Shown here one piece after another: positions 24,319-34,120 of a DNA stretch of 64,000 nt (the stretch's first letter is position 1; each line of letters starts with the position of its first letter). Source of the stretch: Fulvivirgaceae bacterium JP3-4. GTDB taxonomy: Bacteria > Bacteroidota > Bacteroidia > Cytophagales > Cyclobacteriaceae. The position numbers were made by a program, and so were the translations under genes. The DNA lies in the NCBI GenBank assembly GCA_029309925.1, contig JARKND010000001.1, forward strand, positions 1,612,001-1,676,000, written 5' to 3'. Below the pieces are notes generated by a model. The model ran no database searches. It was not told the origin of the DNA and worked only from the letters and a program-made list of their open reading frames with translations.

Positions 24319-25283
24319 GTGAAAGTCTAGCACCTATTGTCTTATTCGTTTTCAACCGGCCGCATCATACGCTGAAAACGCTCGAAGCGCTATCGATGAA
24401 CGAGCTGGCTTCGGCATCGACACTTTACATTTATGCCGATGGGCCTAAGGACAACGCGTCCGTCCAAACGTTGAATGCTATTGAGGAAACAAGGCGCATT
24501 CTGCGTGTAAAGCAATGGTGTGGCAATGTAGTGATCTCCGAATCTGCTGCTAACCTCGGCTTGGCAAATTCCATCATCCGTGGGGTGACTGAGGTTGTGA
24601 ATCGTCACGGCAAAGTCATAGTCTTGGAAGATGACTTGATAACCTCCCCTGGATTTCTAAAATATATGAACGAGGCCTTGTCTACCTATCAGGATGATGA
24701 AAGGGTGATGCATGTGTCTGGTTACATGTATCCACTCGGTAACCAGGTACAGCAAGGCACTATCTTCCTTCGGATCCTTTCGTGCTGGGGTTGGGCAACC
24801 TGGCAACGCGCATGGCGGCACTTCTCAGATAACACGGAAAGTCACCTTACGAAATTGGATACAGATAGGAAGATAAGGGAGTTCAACATCAGAGGAAATG
24901 CTCCATTCTATCAGCAACTTGTCGACAATCGTAACGGGGTGCTCAACACTTGGGCTGTTAAATGGTATAGCTCGTGGTATTTTGCGGGCGGGTTTTCCCT
25001 CTTTCCGAAAACAACATTAGTGTCGAACATTGGTCATGACGGGTCGGGTGTTCATTGTGGAAACGACAATGACTACCAGAACACTTATATTGCTAACGCA
25101 ATTACTGTCAGCCGCATTGAAGTAGTTGAAGATTTGAATTATCTAAAGATGATCGATGGGTTTTACAAAACGATCAATCGCAAAAGTAGAATTTCCAGTG
25201 ACAACAGGCAGCCACTTTTTGCAAGCCAAATTAAGTTTTGGAAGTCTTTTATTAGGTTAAGCTTTAAGAAAATCTTCAAATGA
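24315..25283 (+). CDS. Glycosyltransferase, GT-A fold with VLEDD motif
   Basis: This 322-residue protein starts with an APIVLFVFNRPHHTLKTLEAL strand-helix. The metal-binding motif is VLEDDLITSP near residue 105, and 'WGWATWQRAW' is typical of a bacterial GT-A group related to GNT-I-like transferases. The donor and acceptor cannot be inferred. Its stop overlaps the next start (ATGA). Confidence 0.8.
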   Translation: MSESLAPIVLFVFNRPHHTLKTLEALSMNELASASTLYIYADGPKDNASVQTLNAIEETRRILRVKQWCGNVVISESAANLGLANSIIRGVTEVVNRHGKVIVLEDDLITSPGFLKYMNEALSTYQDDERVMHVSGYMYPLGNQVQQGTIFLRILSCWGWATWQRAWRHFSDNTESHLTKLDTDRKIREFNIRGNAPFYQQLVDNRNGVLNTWAVKWYSSWYFAGGFSLFPKTTLVSNIGHDGSGVHCGNDNDYQNTYIANAITVSRIEVVEDLNYLKMIDGFYKTINRKSRISSDNRQPLFASQIKFWKSFIRLSFKKIFK

Positions 25284-25924
25284 ACTGGTTCATTTCAAAA
25301 CTTTTGAATTCTGTAAAAAAGTACATTGAGTTATCATTTCCTGATTTTGAACATTATAAGACATTTCAGCATAACGTTACGACTGGCAAAAATGTGAAGC
25401 TCTACAACCCGGTAAACCTTACGAATGTAACGGTTGGCGATTACTCTTACGTGGGAATGTATTCAAAGTTAAAAAATGTTGAAATCGGAAAATTCTGTTC
25501 AATCGGGCCGCAATGTTTAATCGGCTGGGGAATTCATCCGACCACTGGCATTTCAACAGCTCCGATGTTTTACTCGACAGGAAGACAGAACGGAATGACA
25601 TTAAGCAAAGTTGACAAAATTATAGAACAGAAAAAGATCACGATAGGTAATGATGTCTTTATCGGGATGAACGTGACGATCCTTGACGGGGTGAATATAG
25701 GCCATGGTGCAGTCATTGGTGCCGGAGCCGTTGTTTCTAAAGACATACCTGCCTATGCAATCGCTGTGGGTAATCCAATTCAGATCGTGCGCTATCGCTT
25801 TCCGCCTGAAACCATTGAGCAGTTGCTCAGGTTGCAATGGTGGAATTTCTCCGAGGCAGAACTCGCAGCTGTTGAGCAGGATTTCTTTGACGTTGAGCAA
25901 TTCTTAAAAAGAATGAAAAAATGA
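25280..25924 (+). CDS. CatB-related O-acetyltransferase (left-handed beta helix)
   Basis: This 214-residue hexapeptide-repeat transferase shows repeats such as VTVGDYSYVG, VEIGKFCSIG and ITIGNDVFIGMNVTILDG, and the CatB-like HP element (WGIHPTTGISTAP). The C-terminal 'AVGNPIQIVRYRF' is typical. It probably acetylates a sugar hydroxyl of the glycan with acetyl-CoA in the cytoplasm. It overlaps both neighbours by four bases. Confidence 0.87.
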   Translation: MNWFISKLLNSVKKYIELSFPDFEHYKTFQHNVTTGKNVKLYNPVNLTNVTVGDYSYVGMYSKLKNVEIGKFCSIGPQCLIGWGIHPTTGISTAPMFYSTGRQNGMTLSKVDKIIEQKKITIGNDVFIGMNVTILDGVNIGHGAVIGAGAVVSKDIPAYAIAVGNPIQIVRYRFPPETIEQLLRLQWWNFSEAELAAVEQDFFDVEQFLKRMKK

Positions 25925-26646
25925 TACGCAGATTAATTCGAAAGTTGGGTGTTGATGTTGTCAGATATCCCCACCGACATCTGAAAACTGAAGTGAGTAT
26001 TGTCAATGTTTTGAAAGCCAATCGATTCAAGCTTATTAAAACCTACGATATTGATTTAGTGATTGATGTCGGGGCAAATGAGGGCCAGTTTGGTGAAGAG
26101 TTGCGGTCATTTGGTTACACGGGCAAAATTGTGTCATTCGAACCGTTGAAAGATGCGTTTGGTAAACTTGTAAGCAAGGCAGGTAAAGACGAAGATTGGG
26201 ATGCGTACAACCTTGCGTTAGGTGATGTAAGTGCCGTAAGCGAAATTAATATTGCAGGCAACTCACAGAGTAGCTCAATTCTGCCGATGGGTGAAGTGCA
26301 TCAGCAAAGTGCTCCAGAGTCAATTTATGTAGGCACACAAAAGGTCGAAATAAAAAGGCTCGATGAATTGTTTCCGAAGTATGCCCACTTTAAAAATATT
26401 TATCTCAAACTGGATGTTCAGGGGTTCGAAAAAAAAGTATTTGAAGGAGCCGCAACCAGCCTGAAGAAGATCAAGGCGGTTCAGCTCGAGATGTCCCTTG
26501 TTGAACTGTACACAGGGGAGAGCACGTTCTTTGAACATAGTGAGTTTTTGATTTCACAAGGATTTCGGCTGATGGGATTGGAACCTGGTTTTAGCGATGC
26601 AACAACCGGTCAGTTGCTGCAGGTCGATGGAATATGGTATCGTTGA
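25921..26646 (+). CDS. FkbM family methyltransferase
   Basis: This 241-residue protein has the FkbM hallmark LVIDVGANEGQFGEEL near residue 47 (SAM motif I), 'IVSFEPL' following, and 'IYLKLDVQGFEKKVFEGA' near 160. FkbM enzymes O-methylate sugars and polyketides; a glycan O-methyl group is likely. It is one of three FkbM-type genes in the locus (others at 43459 and 47460). Confidence 0.87.
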   Translation: MIRRLIRKLGVDVVRYPHRHLKTEVSIVNVLKANRFKLIKTYDIDLVIDVGANEGQFGEELRSFGYTGKIVSFEPLKDAFGKLVSKAGKDEDWDAYNLALGDVSAVSEINIAGNSQSSSILPMGEVHQQSAPESIYVGTQKVEIKRLDELFPKYAHFKNIYLKLDVQGFEKKVFEGAATSLKKIKAVQLEMSLVELYTGESTFFEHSEFLISQGFRLMGLEPGFSDATTGQLLQVDGIWYR

Positions 26647-26667
26647 CAGCCGGGAATTAATTCCGCC

Positions 26668-27429
26668 ATGATGAGTACACCATTCCTGACCATCATCATT
26701 CCCACGTTCAACTCAGCAAAAACGCTGACGAGATGCCTCGATAGCGTCATTAATCAGCGCTACAGGGATTATGAAATTGTTATAGTAGACGGACAGTCCA
26801 CCGATGGCACACTCGGAATTATTGATGACTATGCGACCAGCTATCCGTCTATCGTTTACACTTCCCAAAAAGACAACGGCATTTATGACGCGATGAACAA
26901 GGGAATCGAAAAGGCGCGTGGTACATGGCTGTATTTTCTTGGCTCAGATGATGCCCTGTACGATGACCGTGTTCTGGAAAAGATTTCATCAAAGCTCACC
27001 TCCGAGGCGGTTATGGTGTACGGCCGGGCTTTCGTCACGCCAGACAACACTATAACTGATATCAATTTTACTTTTGAAAAGCTCATGCGGTGGAATATCT
27101 GCCACCAGGCAATATTTTATTCGAAAGAAATTTTCACGCGATGGAAATATGATACGCGCTATCCCACGCTGGCCGACTGGGACCTCAATTTCAAAATCTT
27201 TGCAGCTTATGCTGCCAGGATCCGCTGCTATGACGTGATCGTATGCACGTTCAATAATGCAGGCAAAAGCGCAGACTGGTTGCAACAGGCTGAATATAAA
27301 AATGGTTTCAGCTCTCCGCTCAGACTTTTTCTCCGCTACATAAAGTTTCCACAATCACTATATTGGATCCGGAATTATTATCGGGACAACGGCTTGAAAA
27401 ACCTTTTGCAACTGGATCGCAGCAGATGA
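26668..27429 (+). CDS. Glycosyltransferase family 2
   Basis: This 253-residue GT-A enzyme has the N-terminal TIIIPTFNSAKTL strand, VDGQSTDGT, a KDNGIYDAMNKGI segment and the metal-binding region GSDDALYDD near 97. It is the subtype common in colanic-acid-like clusters, close in motif order to the gene at 53574. An ATG three bases later (26671) is an equally good start. The 3' end overlaps the next gene. Confidence 0.87.
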   Translation: MMSTPFLTIIIPTFNSAKTLTRCLDSVINQRYRDYEIVIVDGQSTDGTLGIIDDYATSYPSIVYTSQKDNGIYDAMNKGIEKARGTWLYFLGSDDALYDDRVLEKISSKLTSEAVMVYGRAFVTPDNTITDINFTFEKLMRWNICHQAIFYSKEIFTRWKYDTRYPTLADWDLNFKIFAAYAARIRCYDVIVCTFNNAGKSADWLQQAEYKNGFSSPLRLFLRYIKFPQSLYWIRNYYRDNGLKNLLQLDRSR

Positions 27430-28586
27430 AAGCATCTTCGCCTGACATTCTTTTTATCTCTACAAACGACTGGGTTCCGTGGGGCGGGAGTGAGGTACTG
27501 TGGTCGCAGAGCGCATTGCTGCTGAAGAAGTTGCATCCTGAGAAACACATTGCCGCGTGTGTCAAAGAATGGAATCCGGTGCCGCGACATATTGATGAAT
27601 TGTCGCGCGCAGGCGTTGAAATCATCTATAAGAAAAATCGAAGGCTTCCGGCTTATCAGCGTTATGCAAACCGTCTGCTGCCTACCGCAAAACAGTTCCG
27701 ACACAGTCAATTCTATCAGGAGCTTATCAACCGAAGACCTCAACTTGTAATTTTTTCGCTCGGGGATCACAATGAAGCGTTCGATCTGATCGAGGAATTC
27801 CGTAAGGCAGGAATCAGGTACGCGCTTAATATTCAGCTTGCGAAAGATGCGCAGATCGCCAGCGATGATTACCATAACACCATCCGCGACAATTATGTTG
27901 GTGCAGCCCGGGTGTATTTCGTATCAAACCAGAACAAGCGCATACTCGAAACGCAGCTTGCACAAAACCTGGCCAATGCCGAAGTGATTTCGAATCCGTT
28001 TCCGTTTTTAAACAATGCATCAGATGTTCGCTATCCTGCAACTGACAACGGATTCCATCTTGCGTTTGTAGCAAGCCTTAGCGCCAACCACAAGGGCCAG
28101 GATATGCTGTTTGAAGTGATGGCCGACAAAAAATGGAAGAACCGAGAGCTGACGGTCAACCTTTATGGAAAAGGTCCACATGCGCAGTATCTCCGCGACC
28201 TTAAGAAGTTTTATGGTCTCGAACGTATCAACTTTGCGGGCTTCGCGGATTCGGTTGACAAGATCTGGAGCGCAAATCATGCAGCGATTCTATGCTCGCG
28301 AATGGAAGGACAATCGCTCGCACTGCTCGAGGCCATGAGCTACAATCGCATGCCGATTGTTACTGATGTTGGTGATGCACGGGAGCTGATCGACCATGGT
28401 GTAAACGGATTTGTTGCGGAGGCGCCCACCGTAAAGCATATTGACGAGGCACTGGAAGCAGCGTGGCAGAAACGCGCGCAGTGGAAAGAGATGGGCGCAA
28501 GGGCAGGAGACAAACTTCGTTCGTTACGGCAGGAAGATCCGGTGAAAGTGTTTGCCGAAAAGATCACCACACTCCTCAACACGTAA
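27426..28586 (+). CDS. Glycosyltransferase family 4
   Basis: This is a 386-residue GT-B enzyme. A longer open frame begins at 27363, but the ATG at 27426 overlaps the previous stop (ATGA) and opens directly into the first Rossmann strand (ILFISTNDWVPWGGSE), so it is preferred. The C-terminal half has FVASLSANHKGQDML and the donor-binding motif 'AILCSRMEGQSLALLEAMSY', a standard GT4 E-x7-E region. The sugar is unknown. Confidence 0.87.
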   Translation: MKASSPDILFISTNDWVPWGGSEVLWSQSALLLKKLHPEKHIAACVKEWNPVPRHIDELSRAGVEIIYKKNRRLPAYQRYANRLLPTAKQFRHSQFYQELINRRPQLVIFSLGDHNEAFDLIEEFRKAGIRYALNIQLAKDAQIASDDYHNTIRDNYVGAARVYFVSNQNKRILETQLAQNLANAEVISNPFPFLNNASDVRYPATDNGFHLAFVASLSANHKGQDMLFEVMADKKWKNRELTVNLYGKGPHAQYLRDLKKFYGLERINFAGFADSVDKIWSANHAAILCSRMEGQSLALLEAMSYNRMPIVTDVGDARELIDHGVNGFVAEAPTVKHIDEALEAAWQKRAQWKEMGARAGDKLRSLRQEDPVKVFAEKITTLLNT

Positions 28587-29728
28587 TGAAAGCGAAAAAC
28601 ATCCTGTTCGTCACGCACGATGCAAGCCGTACTGGTGCTCCCATTCTTCTCCTGAATCTGGCCGGACTGCTGCGCGACAACGGATACGATATTTCATTTA
28701 TCATCAATCGTCCACCATACGATCTGCTGCAAGACTTCCAGCGTTTCCCGGTCACGCTTGCTATGCCCGATGCTATTGTGTATGACAGGTGGAATTTCGT
28801 GAAGAAAAAAGCCCGCACACTGGCTGGCCTGTCGCCTTACAGCGCGGGCAGACTTGGAGCAGCGCTTCAATGCGCAGACCTGGTCATCTCAAACACGATC
28901 ACGAATGGCGATATCCTGCCTGTTATCCGGCAGAAATTCAGCGGACCGATCGTTAGCTACGTGCACGAACTCGCGGCAGCCACAAAGACATTTACAAACG
29001 AAAAAGATCTTCAATCGCTCTTGCAGAGCAGCGATGGGTTTCTTGTGCCCTCGGAAGCAGTGCGATCGCACCTGCTGAGCAATCTTCAGCTTGATGCGCG
29101 GAATATTCAATTGCTGCATTACTACATACCGTCTCCGGCACAACCGCGCGCAACGGCAGGATTACCTGTCTTCACCGTTGGCGGTGCGGGAACCCTTGAT
29201 TGGCGGAAGGGGCCGGACCTCTTCGTCCAGCTCGCAAAAATGATATTCATGAAAGGTCCGGACGCACGGATCAGGTTCAGCTGGAAAGGGGCCTACGAGG
29301 GGGAAGATCTCAGACGCCTGATGGAGGAGGTAAGCAATAGCGGACTCGGGGGCAAGGTTGAATTTCTGACAGCCGATAGCGAGATGGAATCGTTCTACAA
29401 CACGCTTGATCTCTTCGCGCTCACCTCACGTGAAGACCCGTATCCCCTGGTCGTCCTCGAGGCAGCAGCCGCAGCGAAACCCACAGTTTGTTTCGCGTCA
29501 GCAGGAGGAGCACCCGAATTTATTCAGGCTTCGAACGCGGGTGCAGCCGTTCCCTACCTTGACATCGAAGCAATGGCAGACCGGGTACTTTCTTATTATC
29601 GCAACCGTGCTGAACTGCAGGAAACAGGTCAGCGGGCAAGGAAGCACCTGATCCAGACGCACGCCAATCCGGCATACATCCTGCGTCAGTTTGAATCTGT
29701 TTTTGATTCGTATTCGATCAAAAAGTAG
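28586..29728 (+). CDS. Glycosyltransferase family 4
   Basis: This is a 380-residue GT-B enzyme with start at 28586, sharing one base with the previous stop; an upstream extension to 28463 overlaps the previous gene and is not favoured. ILFVTHDASRTGAPILLLNL opens the N-terminal domain, and 'LFALTSREDPYPLVVLEAAA' is the GT4 E-x7-E motif. It is probably another transferase of the same repeat unit as the gene at 27426. Confidence 0.87.
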   Translation: MKAKNILFVTHDASRTGAPILLLNLAGLLRDNGYDISFIINRPPYDLLQDFQRFPVTLAMPDAIVYDRWNFVKKKARTLAGLSPYSAGRLGAALQCADLVISNTITNGDILPVIRQKFSGPIVSYVHELAAATKTFTNEKDLQSLLQSSDGFLVPSEAVRSHLLSNLQLDARNIQLLHYYIPSPAQPRATAGLPVFTVGGAGTLDWRKGPDLFVQLAKMIFMKGPDARIRFSWKGAYEGEDLRRLMEEVSNSGLGGKVEFLTADSEMESFYNTLDLFALTSREDPYPLVVLEAAAAAKPTVCFASAGGAPEFIQASNAGAAVPYLDIEAMADRVLSYYRNRAELQETGQRARKHLIQTHANPAYILRQFESVFDSYSIKK

Positions 29729-29730
29729 AT

Positions 29731-29738
29731 TATTTTTG
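29731..29738 (+). promoter_or_regulatory. Possible -7 box before the WbsX-type gene
   Basis: TATTTTTG fits TAnnTTTG and lies 16 bases before the ATG at 29755. A TTTG at 29702-29705 is 25 bp upstream, longer than usual. It may allow internal transcription of the operon. Confidence 0.28.
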
Positions 29739-29754
29739 CATTTGATTTTACCTG

Positions 29755-30867
29755 ATGTTAAAGACGATCGCGATTCACCTGCCGCAATTCCATCCAATCC
29801 CGGAAAACGATGCGTGGTGGGGGAAGGGTTTTACCGAATGGACCAACGTTGCGAAGGCAAAACCGCTGTTTGACGGCCATTATCAGCCGCACATTCCGGC
29901 TGATCTTGGCTTTTACGACTTGCGCCTTGAAGAGTCGCGGGTCGCTCAGGCAGCGCTTGCGCAGGAGTACGGAATCGATGGCTTCTGCTATTACCACTAC
30001 TGGTTCAACGGCAAACGTTTGCTGAATCGCCCGCTCGATGACATGTTACGGTCAAAAAAGCCCGACTTTCCTTTTATGCTTTGCTGGGCGAACGAGAACT
30101 GGAGTCGCAGGTGGGACGGAGACGATCGGCAGGTTCTCATGCGACAGGACTATTCTGCCGAAGACGACCGGCAGCACATCCGTTTTTTGATTGAGCACTT
30201 TTTCTCTGATCCGCGATACATCAGAGTAGACGGCAAGCCTTTCTTTCTCATCTATCGTCCACAACTGTTTCCCGATATCCGCAGGACGATCGAACTGTGG
30301 CGCGGACAGGCGAAGGAGACGGGCGCTGGTGATCTTTACATAGGCTACATGCAAAGTTTTGGTTTTCGCGAAGCCCCGGAAAAATTCGGCTTCGACTGTG
30401 CGGTTGAGTTCGAGCCAGATTTTGGTCTAGCCCAGACGTTGCGAAAAAAACCATCAATTATCAACCGTGTCCTGAACAGGTTAGGAAAGAGGCAGCCAGC
30501 GATGCAGAACACGATCTTATCCTACGGTGATTACGTGGCATTGAAGCTGGGTGACACGGCTAAAAGTCCTTCGACATTTAAATCGGTGTCGCCAATGTGG
30601 GATAATTCGCCCAGGCGGAAGCGAGATGCCGTCATCTTCCAGGGATCAACACCGGAATTGTACGGGCAGTGGCTTCGTCACGCTGCGAAGGTTGCAATGG
30701 CATCGCGTCAGACAAATCAGTTTTTGTTCATTAATGCGTGGAACGAATGGGCCGAAGGCAATCACCTCGAGCCCTGCCAGCGGTGGGGACGGAAATACCT
30801 TGAGTCCACGTTGAGTGCAATAGAAAGCATTCGAGATCAACAAACGGAAAAAATTACACAGCGCTGA
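29755..30867 (+). CDS. WbsX-type glycan-biosynthesis protein (GH99-like)
   Basis: This 370-residue protein is of the WbsX family found in O-antigen and capsule loci. The opening 'IAIHLPQFHPIPENDAWWGKGFTEW' is diagnostic, as are 'GIDGFCYYHYWFNGKRLL' and 'PFMLCWANENWSRRWDG'. The fold resembles GH99 endomannosidases, but members are annotated as putative glycosyltransferases; which activity holds is unresolved. 'FINAWNEWAEGNHLEP' lies near the C-terminus. It overlaps the next start by one base. Confidence 0.87.
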   Translation: MLKTIAIHLPQFHPIPENDAWWGKGFTEWTNVAKAKPLFDGHYQPHIPADLGFYDLRLEESRVAQAALAQEYGIDGFCYYHYWFNGKRLLNRPLDDMLRSKKPDFPFMLCWANENWSRRWDGDDRQVLMRQDYSAEDDRQHIRFLIEHFFSDPRYIRVDGKPFFLIYRPQLFPDIRRTIELWRGQAKETGAGDLYIGYMQSFGFREAPEKFGFDCAVEFEPDFGLAQTLRKKPSIINRVLNRLGKRQPAMQNTILSYGDYVALKLGDTAKSPSTFKSVSPMWDNSPRRKRDAVIFQGSTPELYGQWLRHAAKVAMASRQTNQFLFINAWNEWAEGNHLEPCQRWGRKYLESTLSAIESIRDQQTEKITQR

Positions 30868-31847
30868 TGGAAGCCCCGCTCATATCGATTGTCATCCCCG
30901 TAAAGAATGGCGCGCCATGGCTTGAAACCACGCTTTCATGCATCTTCAGCCAGACGCTTATCAGCCAGACCGAAGTAATTGTGATCGACTCGGGCTCAAC
31001 CGATGGCACGCTCGGGATATTGAGCCGCTTTCCGGTGCGTCTGATTACCATTCCTTCTGAGACCTTTAATCATGGACGAACACGGAACCTTGGTGCGAAA
31101 GAGTCTCGCGGTAAATACGTGGTGATGACCGTTCAGGATGCCAGCGCTCAGGACAACAGATGGCTGGAACATCTGGTGAATGGATTTAAAGATGACACTG
31201 TGGCTGGCGTCTGCGGGCAACAAATTGTACCTCATGATGCCGACAAGAATCCGGTGGACTGGTTCCGGCCAGTATCGGCACCCAGCATGACCCGATATAT
31301 ATTTCCTGACAAGGCTGCATTTGATGCGCTGCCTCCGAACGAACAACTGCATATCTGCAGGTGGGATAATGTGAATGCGATTTACAGACGGAGTGTGTTG
31401 CTCGCCATACCATTCCGAGACGTCTCCTTCGCAGAAGATGCGCTCTGGGCGAAAGATGCGCTTCGAAATGGGTATGCGATCGTATACAACCCACTTGCCC
31501 GCGTTTTGCATTATCATGACGAGGATGAGTCATACACGTTTCGCAGAACATTTACCGTGAATTATCATTTTTATAAATTCTTTGGCGTGAGGCCGGAGCC
31601 GGTGTCGAATGGCACGCTGACGTTGCTGTCAAATATCAAGCTACTGCTATTCGAAAAGAAGATACACTGGCGCGATAAATACCGATGGGTCTTATTCAAT
31701 ATCCGGCAAAGAGCGGCAGCGAATCGTTCGACCAGGCTTTTCTTGTTTACACTTGCAGAGGGAGAACAAAAACTAGATCAGACACACACAGAGGTATGCC
31801 TTACACCGCCACAGGCCAATACTCCTGGAAAAAAAATCTTATCGTAA
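30867..31847 (+). CDS. Glycosyltransferase family 2, rhamnosyltransferase-like
   Basis: This 326-residue protein has the N-terminal ISIVIPVKNGAPWLE strand, IDSGSTDGT and a FNHGRTRNLGA stretch typical of rhamnosyltransferase-like GT2 enzymes, followed by a VMTVQDASAQD acidic region for nucleotide-metal binding. Donor sugar is not determinable; a deoxyhexose is plausible. Confidence 0.83.
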   Translation: MEAPLISIVIPVKNGAPWLETTLSCIFSQTLISQTEVIVIDSGSTDGTLGILSRFPVRLITIPSETFNHGRTRNLGAKESRGKYVVMTVQDASAQDNRWLEHLVNGFKDDTVAGVCGQQIVPHDADKNPVDWFRPVSAPSMTRYIFPDKAAFDALPPNEQLHICRWDNVNAIYRRSVLLAIPFRDVSFAEDALWAKDALRNGYAIVYNPLARVLHYHDEDESYTFRRTFTVNYHFYKFFGVRPEPVSNGTLTLLSNIKLLLFEKKIHWRDKYRWVLFNIRQRAAANRSTRLFLFTLAEGEQKLDQTHTEVCLTPPQANTPGKKILS

Positions 31848-31848
31848 T

Positions 31849-32601
31849 ATGCTACTGACGCTGGAAAAAATTTTTGCGACAAAAACAATTGAGGGGCCGG
31901 GAGGAAAAGTTGCCGAGATGCATTCGAACACATCCAGGGAACAAGGATTGTTTTTGCAGCAGATTTTTGACAAGATCAAACCAAGGAAATCCATTGAAGT
32001 TGGGTTTGCATATGGTATTTCTTCCATGTTCATCCTGGAAAAACACAGGGAAGCCGGAAACGACCCGAAATGTCATCTGATCATCGAGCCATTTCCATGG
32101 GGAGGAGTAGCCGAGTACAACATCGAAAAGGAAAAGCTCACTGAGTTTGCAGACATTCGATACGACCTTTCGGATAAGATTCTTCCAGGCCTGTATCTGC
32201 AAAATCATCGTATTCAGTTTGCCTACATCGATACGACTAAAGTGTTTGATACGGTGCTGCAGGATTTTTATTTTATAGACAAGATGCTCGATGTAAATGG
32301 CGTAGTGATCTTTGATGACTGTGGGGCCGGGTGTCCTGGCGTACAAAGGGTGGCCCGTTTTGTAAACTCCCTTCCGCATTATAAGCTCTATGCAAAGCAC
32401 AACAAGGCAAAGGAATCTCTTAAAAGACGGGCAGCCCGTGTTGTTGTAAGTAAAATGATTGAAGCGATTCCGTTTAAAGACGCTGTTTATCCGACTATTG
32501 ATTTTAGAACAGATGAAGCACTGGGCATTGACTCATCATGCATCGTGTTCCAGAAAGTAAGTATTGATCAACGCACCTGGGACTGGGATGCGAAGTTTTA
32601 G
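31849..32601 (+). CDS. Class I SAM-dependent methyltransferase (Methyltransf_24-like)
   Basis: This 250-residue protein has KSIEVGFAYGISSMFIL near residue 45 as the SAM-binding strand-loop, LIIEPFPWGG following, and 'FAYIDTTKVFDTVLQDF' and 'GVVIFDDCGAGCPGVQRV' as later motifs. It resembles the family of the gene at 19903 more than the FkbM group. A role in glycan methylation is inferred from position. Confidence 0.75.
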   Translation: MLLTLEKIFATKTIEGPGGKVAEMHSNTSREQGLFLQQIFDKIKPRKSIEVGFAYGISSMFILEKHREAGNDPKCHLIIEPFPWGGVAEYNIEKEKLTEFADIRYDLSDKILPGLYLQNHRIQFAYIDTTKVFDTVLQDFYFIDKMLDVNGVVIFDDCGAGCPGVQRVARFVNSLPHYKLYAKHNKAKESLKRRAARVVVSKMIEAIPFKDAVYPTIDFRTDEALGIDSSCIVFQKVSIDQRTWDWDAKF

Positions 32602-32613
32602 CGCTGAAAATAT

Positions 32614-33489
32614 ATGACAACGCAGCCGTTGGTAAGTATTCTGATGACAGCCTACAATCGCGAAAAGCTAATTCCTTTTGCGATTGAAAGTGTGTTGGCG
32701 TCTACTTACACTAATTTTGAACTCATCATTGTTGATGACCGTTCGAAAGATAAGACGTTTGAGGTTTGCGAGGGCTTTGCAGCGCGTGATCAACGCATTC
32801 GGCTGTATCGTAATGAAATTAATCTGGGCGACTACGCGAATCGGAATCGTGCGGCCGAGTATGCAAATGGTAAATACATCAAGTACGTAGATGCGGATGA
32901 TGCGATCTATTACTGGGGATTGCAGGTTGAAGTGGAAATGATGGAACGCTTTCCGGAGGTGGGGTATGGGTTGGATAGTATCCTCCAGGATGATGAGAGG
33001 CAATTTCCGTTCGTTCTTCATCCGAGGGAGGCTTATGAAGGATATTATTTCAAACGCAACGGGATTTTCGACAAATCTCCCACGTCTGCGATTATTAAAC
33101 GTGACGTTTTTCGGGATGAAAAAGGATTCAGGAACCTCAGGATGGTCGGTGACTGTGAAATGTGGCATCGCCTTTCGCGGAGATATCCGGTGCTCTTAAT
33201 GCCGCATGGAATAATATGGTCACGCGGGCATGCAGAGTCAGAGAGTGGGAAATTGAAGACTGACCTTATGATCAACTATCATTATCTGCTCGTGAAGAGG
33301 CAACATGTGATGAGTAATGACTGTCCGTTGACCGAGGCTCAGCGGAAATCTGTTTCAGCGCTGCTGGCAAAACTGCAGCTAAAACTTATCGCGAAAATGA
33401 TTGTCCGGGATCGCAACGCGTTGGAGGAAGTCAGGCGGATCGATCCTGAATTTAGTCGTCTCTTAAAAATTGCATATCTCGATTCATGA
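32614..33489 (+). CDS. Glycosyltransferase family 2
   Basis: This 291-residue GT-A enzyme has VSILMTAYNREKLIPFAIES at the start, IIVDDRSKDKT, and YVDADDAIYYWG near residue 90 as the DxD region. It ends overlapping the acyltransferase at 33486 by four bases. Specificity is unknown. Confidence 0.87.
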   Translation: MTTQPLVSILMTAYNREKLIPFAIESVLASTYTNFELIIVDDRSKDKTFEVCEGFAARDQRIRLYRNEINLGDYANRNRAAEYANGKYIKYVDADDAIYYWGLQVEVEMMERFPEVGYGLDSILQDDERQFPFVLHPREAYEGYYFKRNGIFDKSPTSAIIKRDVFRDEKGFRNLRMVGDCEMWHRLSRRYPVLLMPHGIIWSRGHAESESGKLKTDLMINYHYLLVKRQHVMSNDCPLTEAQRKSVSALLAKLQLKLIAKMIVRDRNALEEVRRIDPEFSRLLKIAYLDS

Positions 33490-34118
33490 TAAAGATCGTC
33501 CGCTATATGGCACGCATGCTGGCGAACCTGATCGCACGGCTTCCCTATTTCCGGTTTATCAGAGAGACCAGAGAGAGTGAGGTTCCGATTCATTTGTCCA
33601 CCTGGTTTGTTCAAAAGGTCCTGGGAGCAAATGAAGGTGCTTATTGGCCGATGCACAGCAGCAGCATTGTGAGCTACCCGAAACGCGTTTATGCCGGCAT
33701 CGAAACATCACCCGGGTACAATCCCGGATGTTACATTCATGCTGTGAATAAAATTTACATTGGCGACTATACTCAGATCGCACCCAACGTTGGTCTCATG
33801 AGCGGCAACCATGATGTGCATGATTTCAGACTTCAGGTGGCTGCCGAGCCGATCCGGATTGGTAAGTATTGCTGGATAGGAATGGGGGCAGTCATTCTTC
33901 CCGGTGTGACACTTGGTGATTTTACAATTGTCGGAGCGGGAGCAATTGTGACAAAATCATTTCCCGAAGGCCATTGTGTGATTGTGGGAAATCCCGCACG
34001 GAAGACCCGGGAACTTGAGAAGGAAAAGTGTGTTCCCTTTCGAACAGAGAAAGCATATAACGGATACATTCCTGCAGAAAAGTTTGAGGAGTATAGGAAA
34101 AGAAATCTGGAAGTGTAA
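33486..34118 (+). CDS. Acyltransferase with left-handed beta-helix repeats
   Basis: This 210-residue hexapeptide acyltransferase has repeat motifs IYIGDYTQIAPNVGLMSGNH, IRIGKYCWIGMGAVILPGV and TIVGAGAIVTKSF, then 'VIVGNPARKTREL'. Catalytic His is likely in SGNHDVHD. It probably O- or N-acetylates a sugar precursor; it differs from the CatB-like gene at 25280 in sequence. Confidence 0.85.
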   Translation: MIKIVRYMARMLANLIARLPYFRFIRETRESEVPIHLSTWFVQKVLGANEGAYWPMHSSSIVSYPKRVYAGIETSPGYNPGCYIHAVNKIYIGDYTQIAPNVGLMSGNHDVHDFRLQVAAEPIRIGKYCWIGMGAVILPGVTLGDFTIVGAGAIVTKSFPEGHCVIVGNPARKTRELEKEKCVPFRTEKAYNGYIPAEKFEEYRKRNLEV

Positions 34119-34120
34119 TT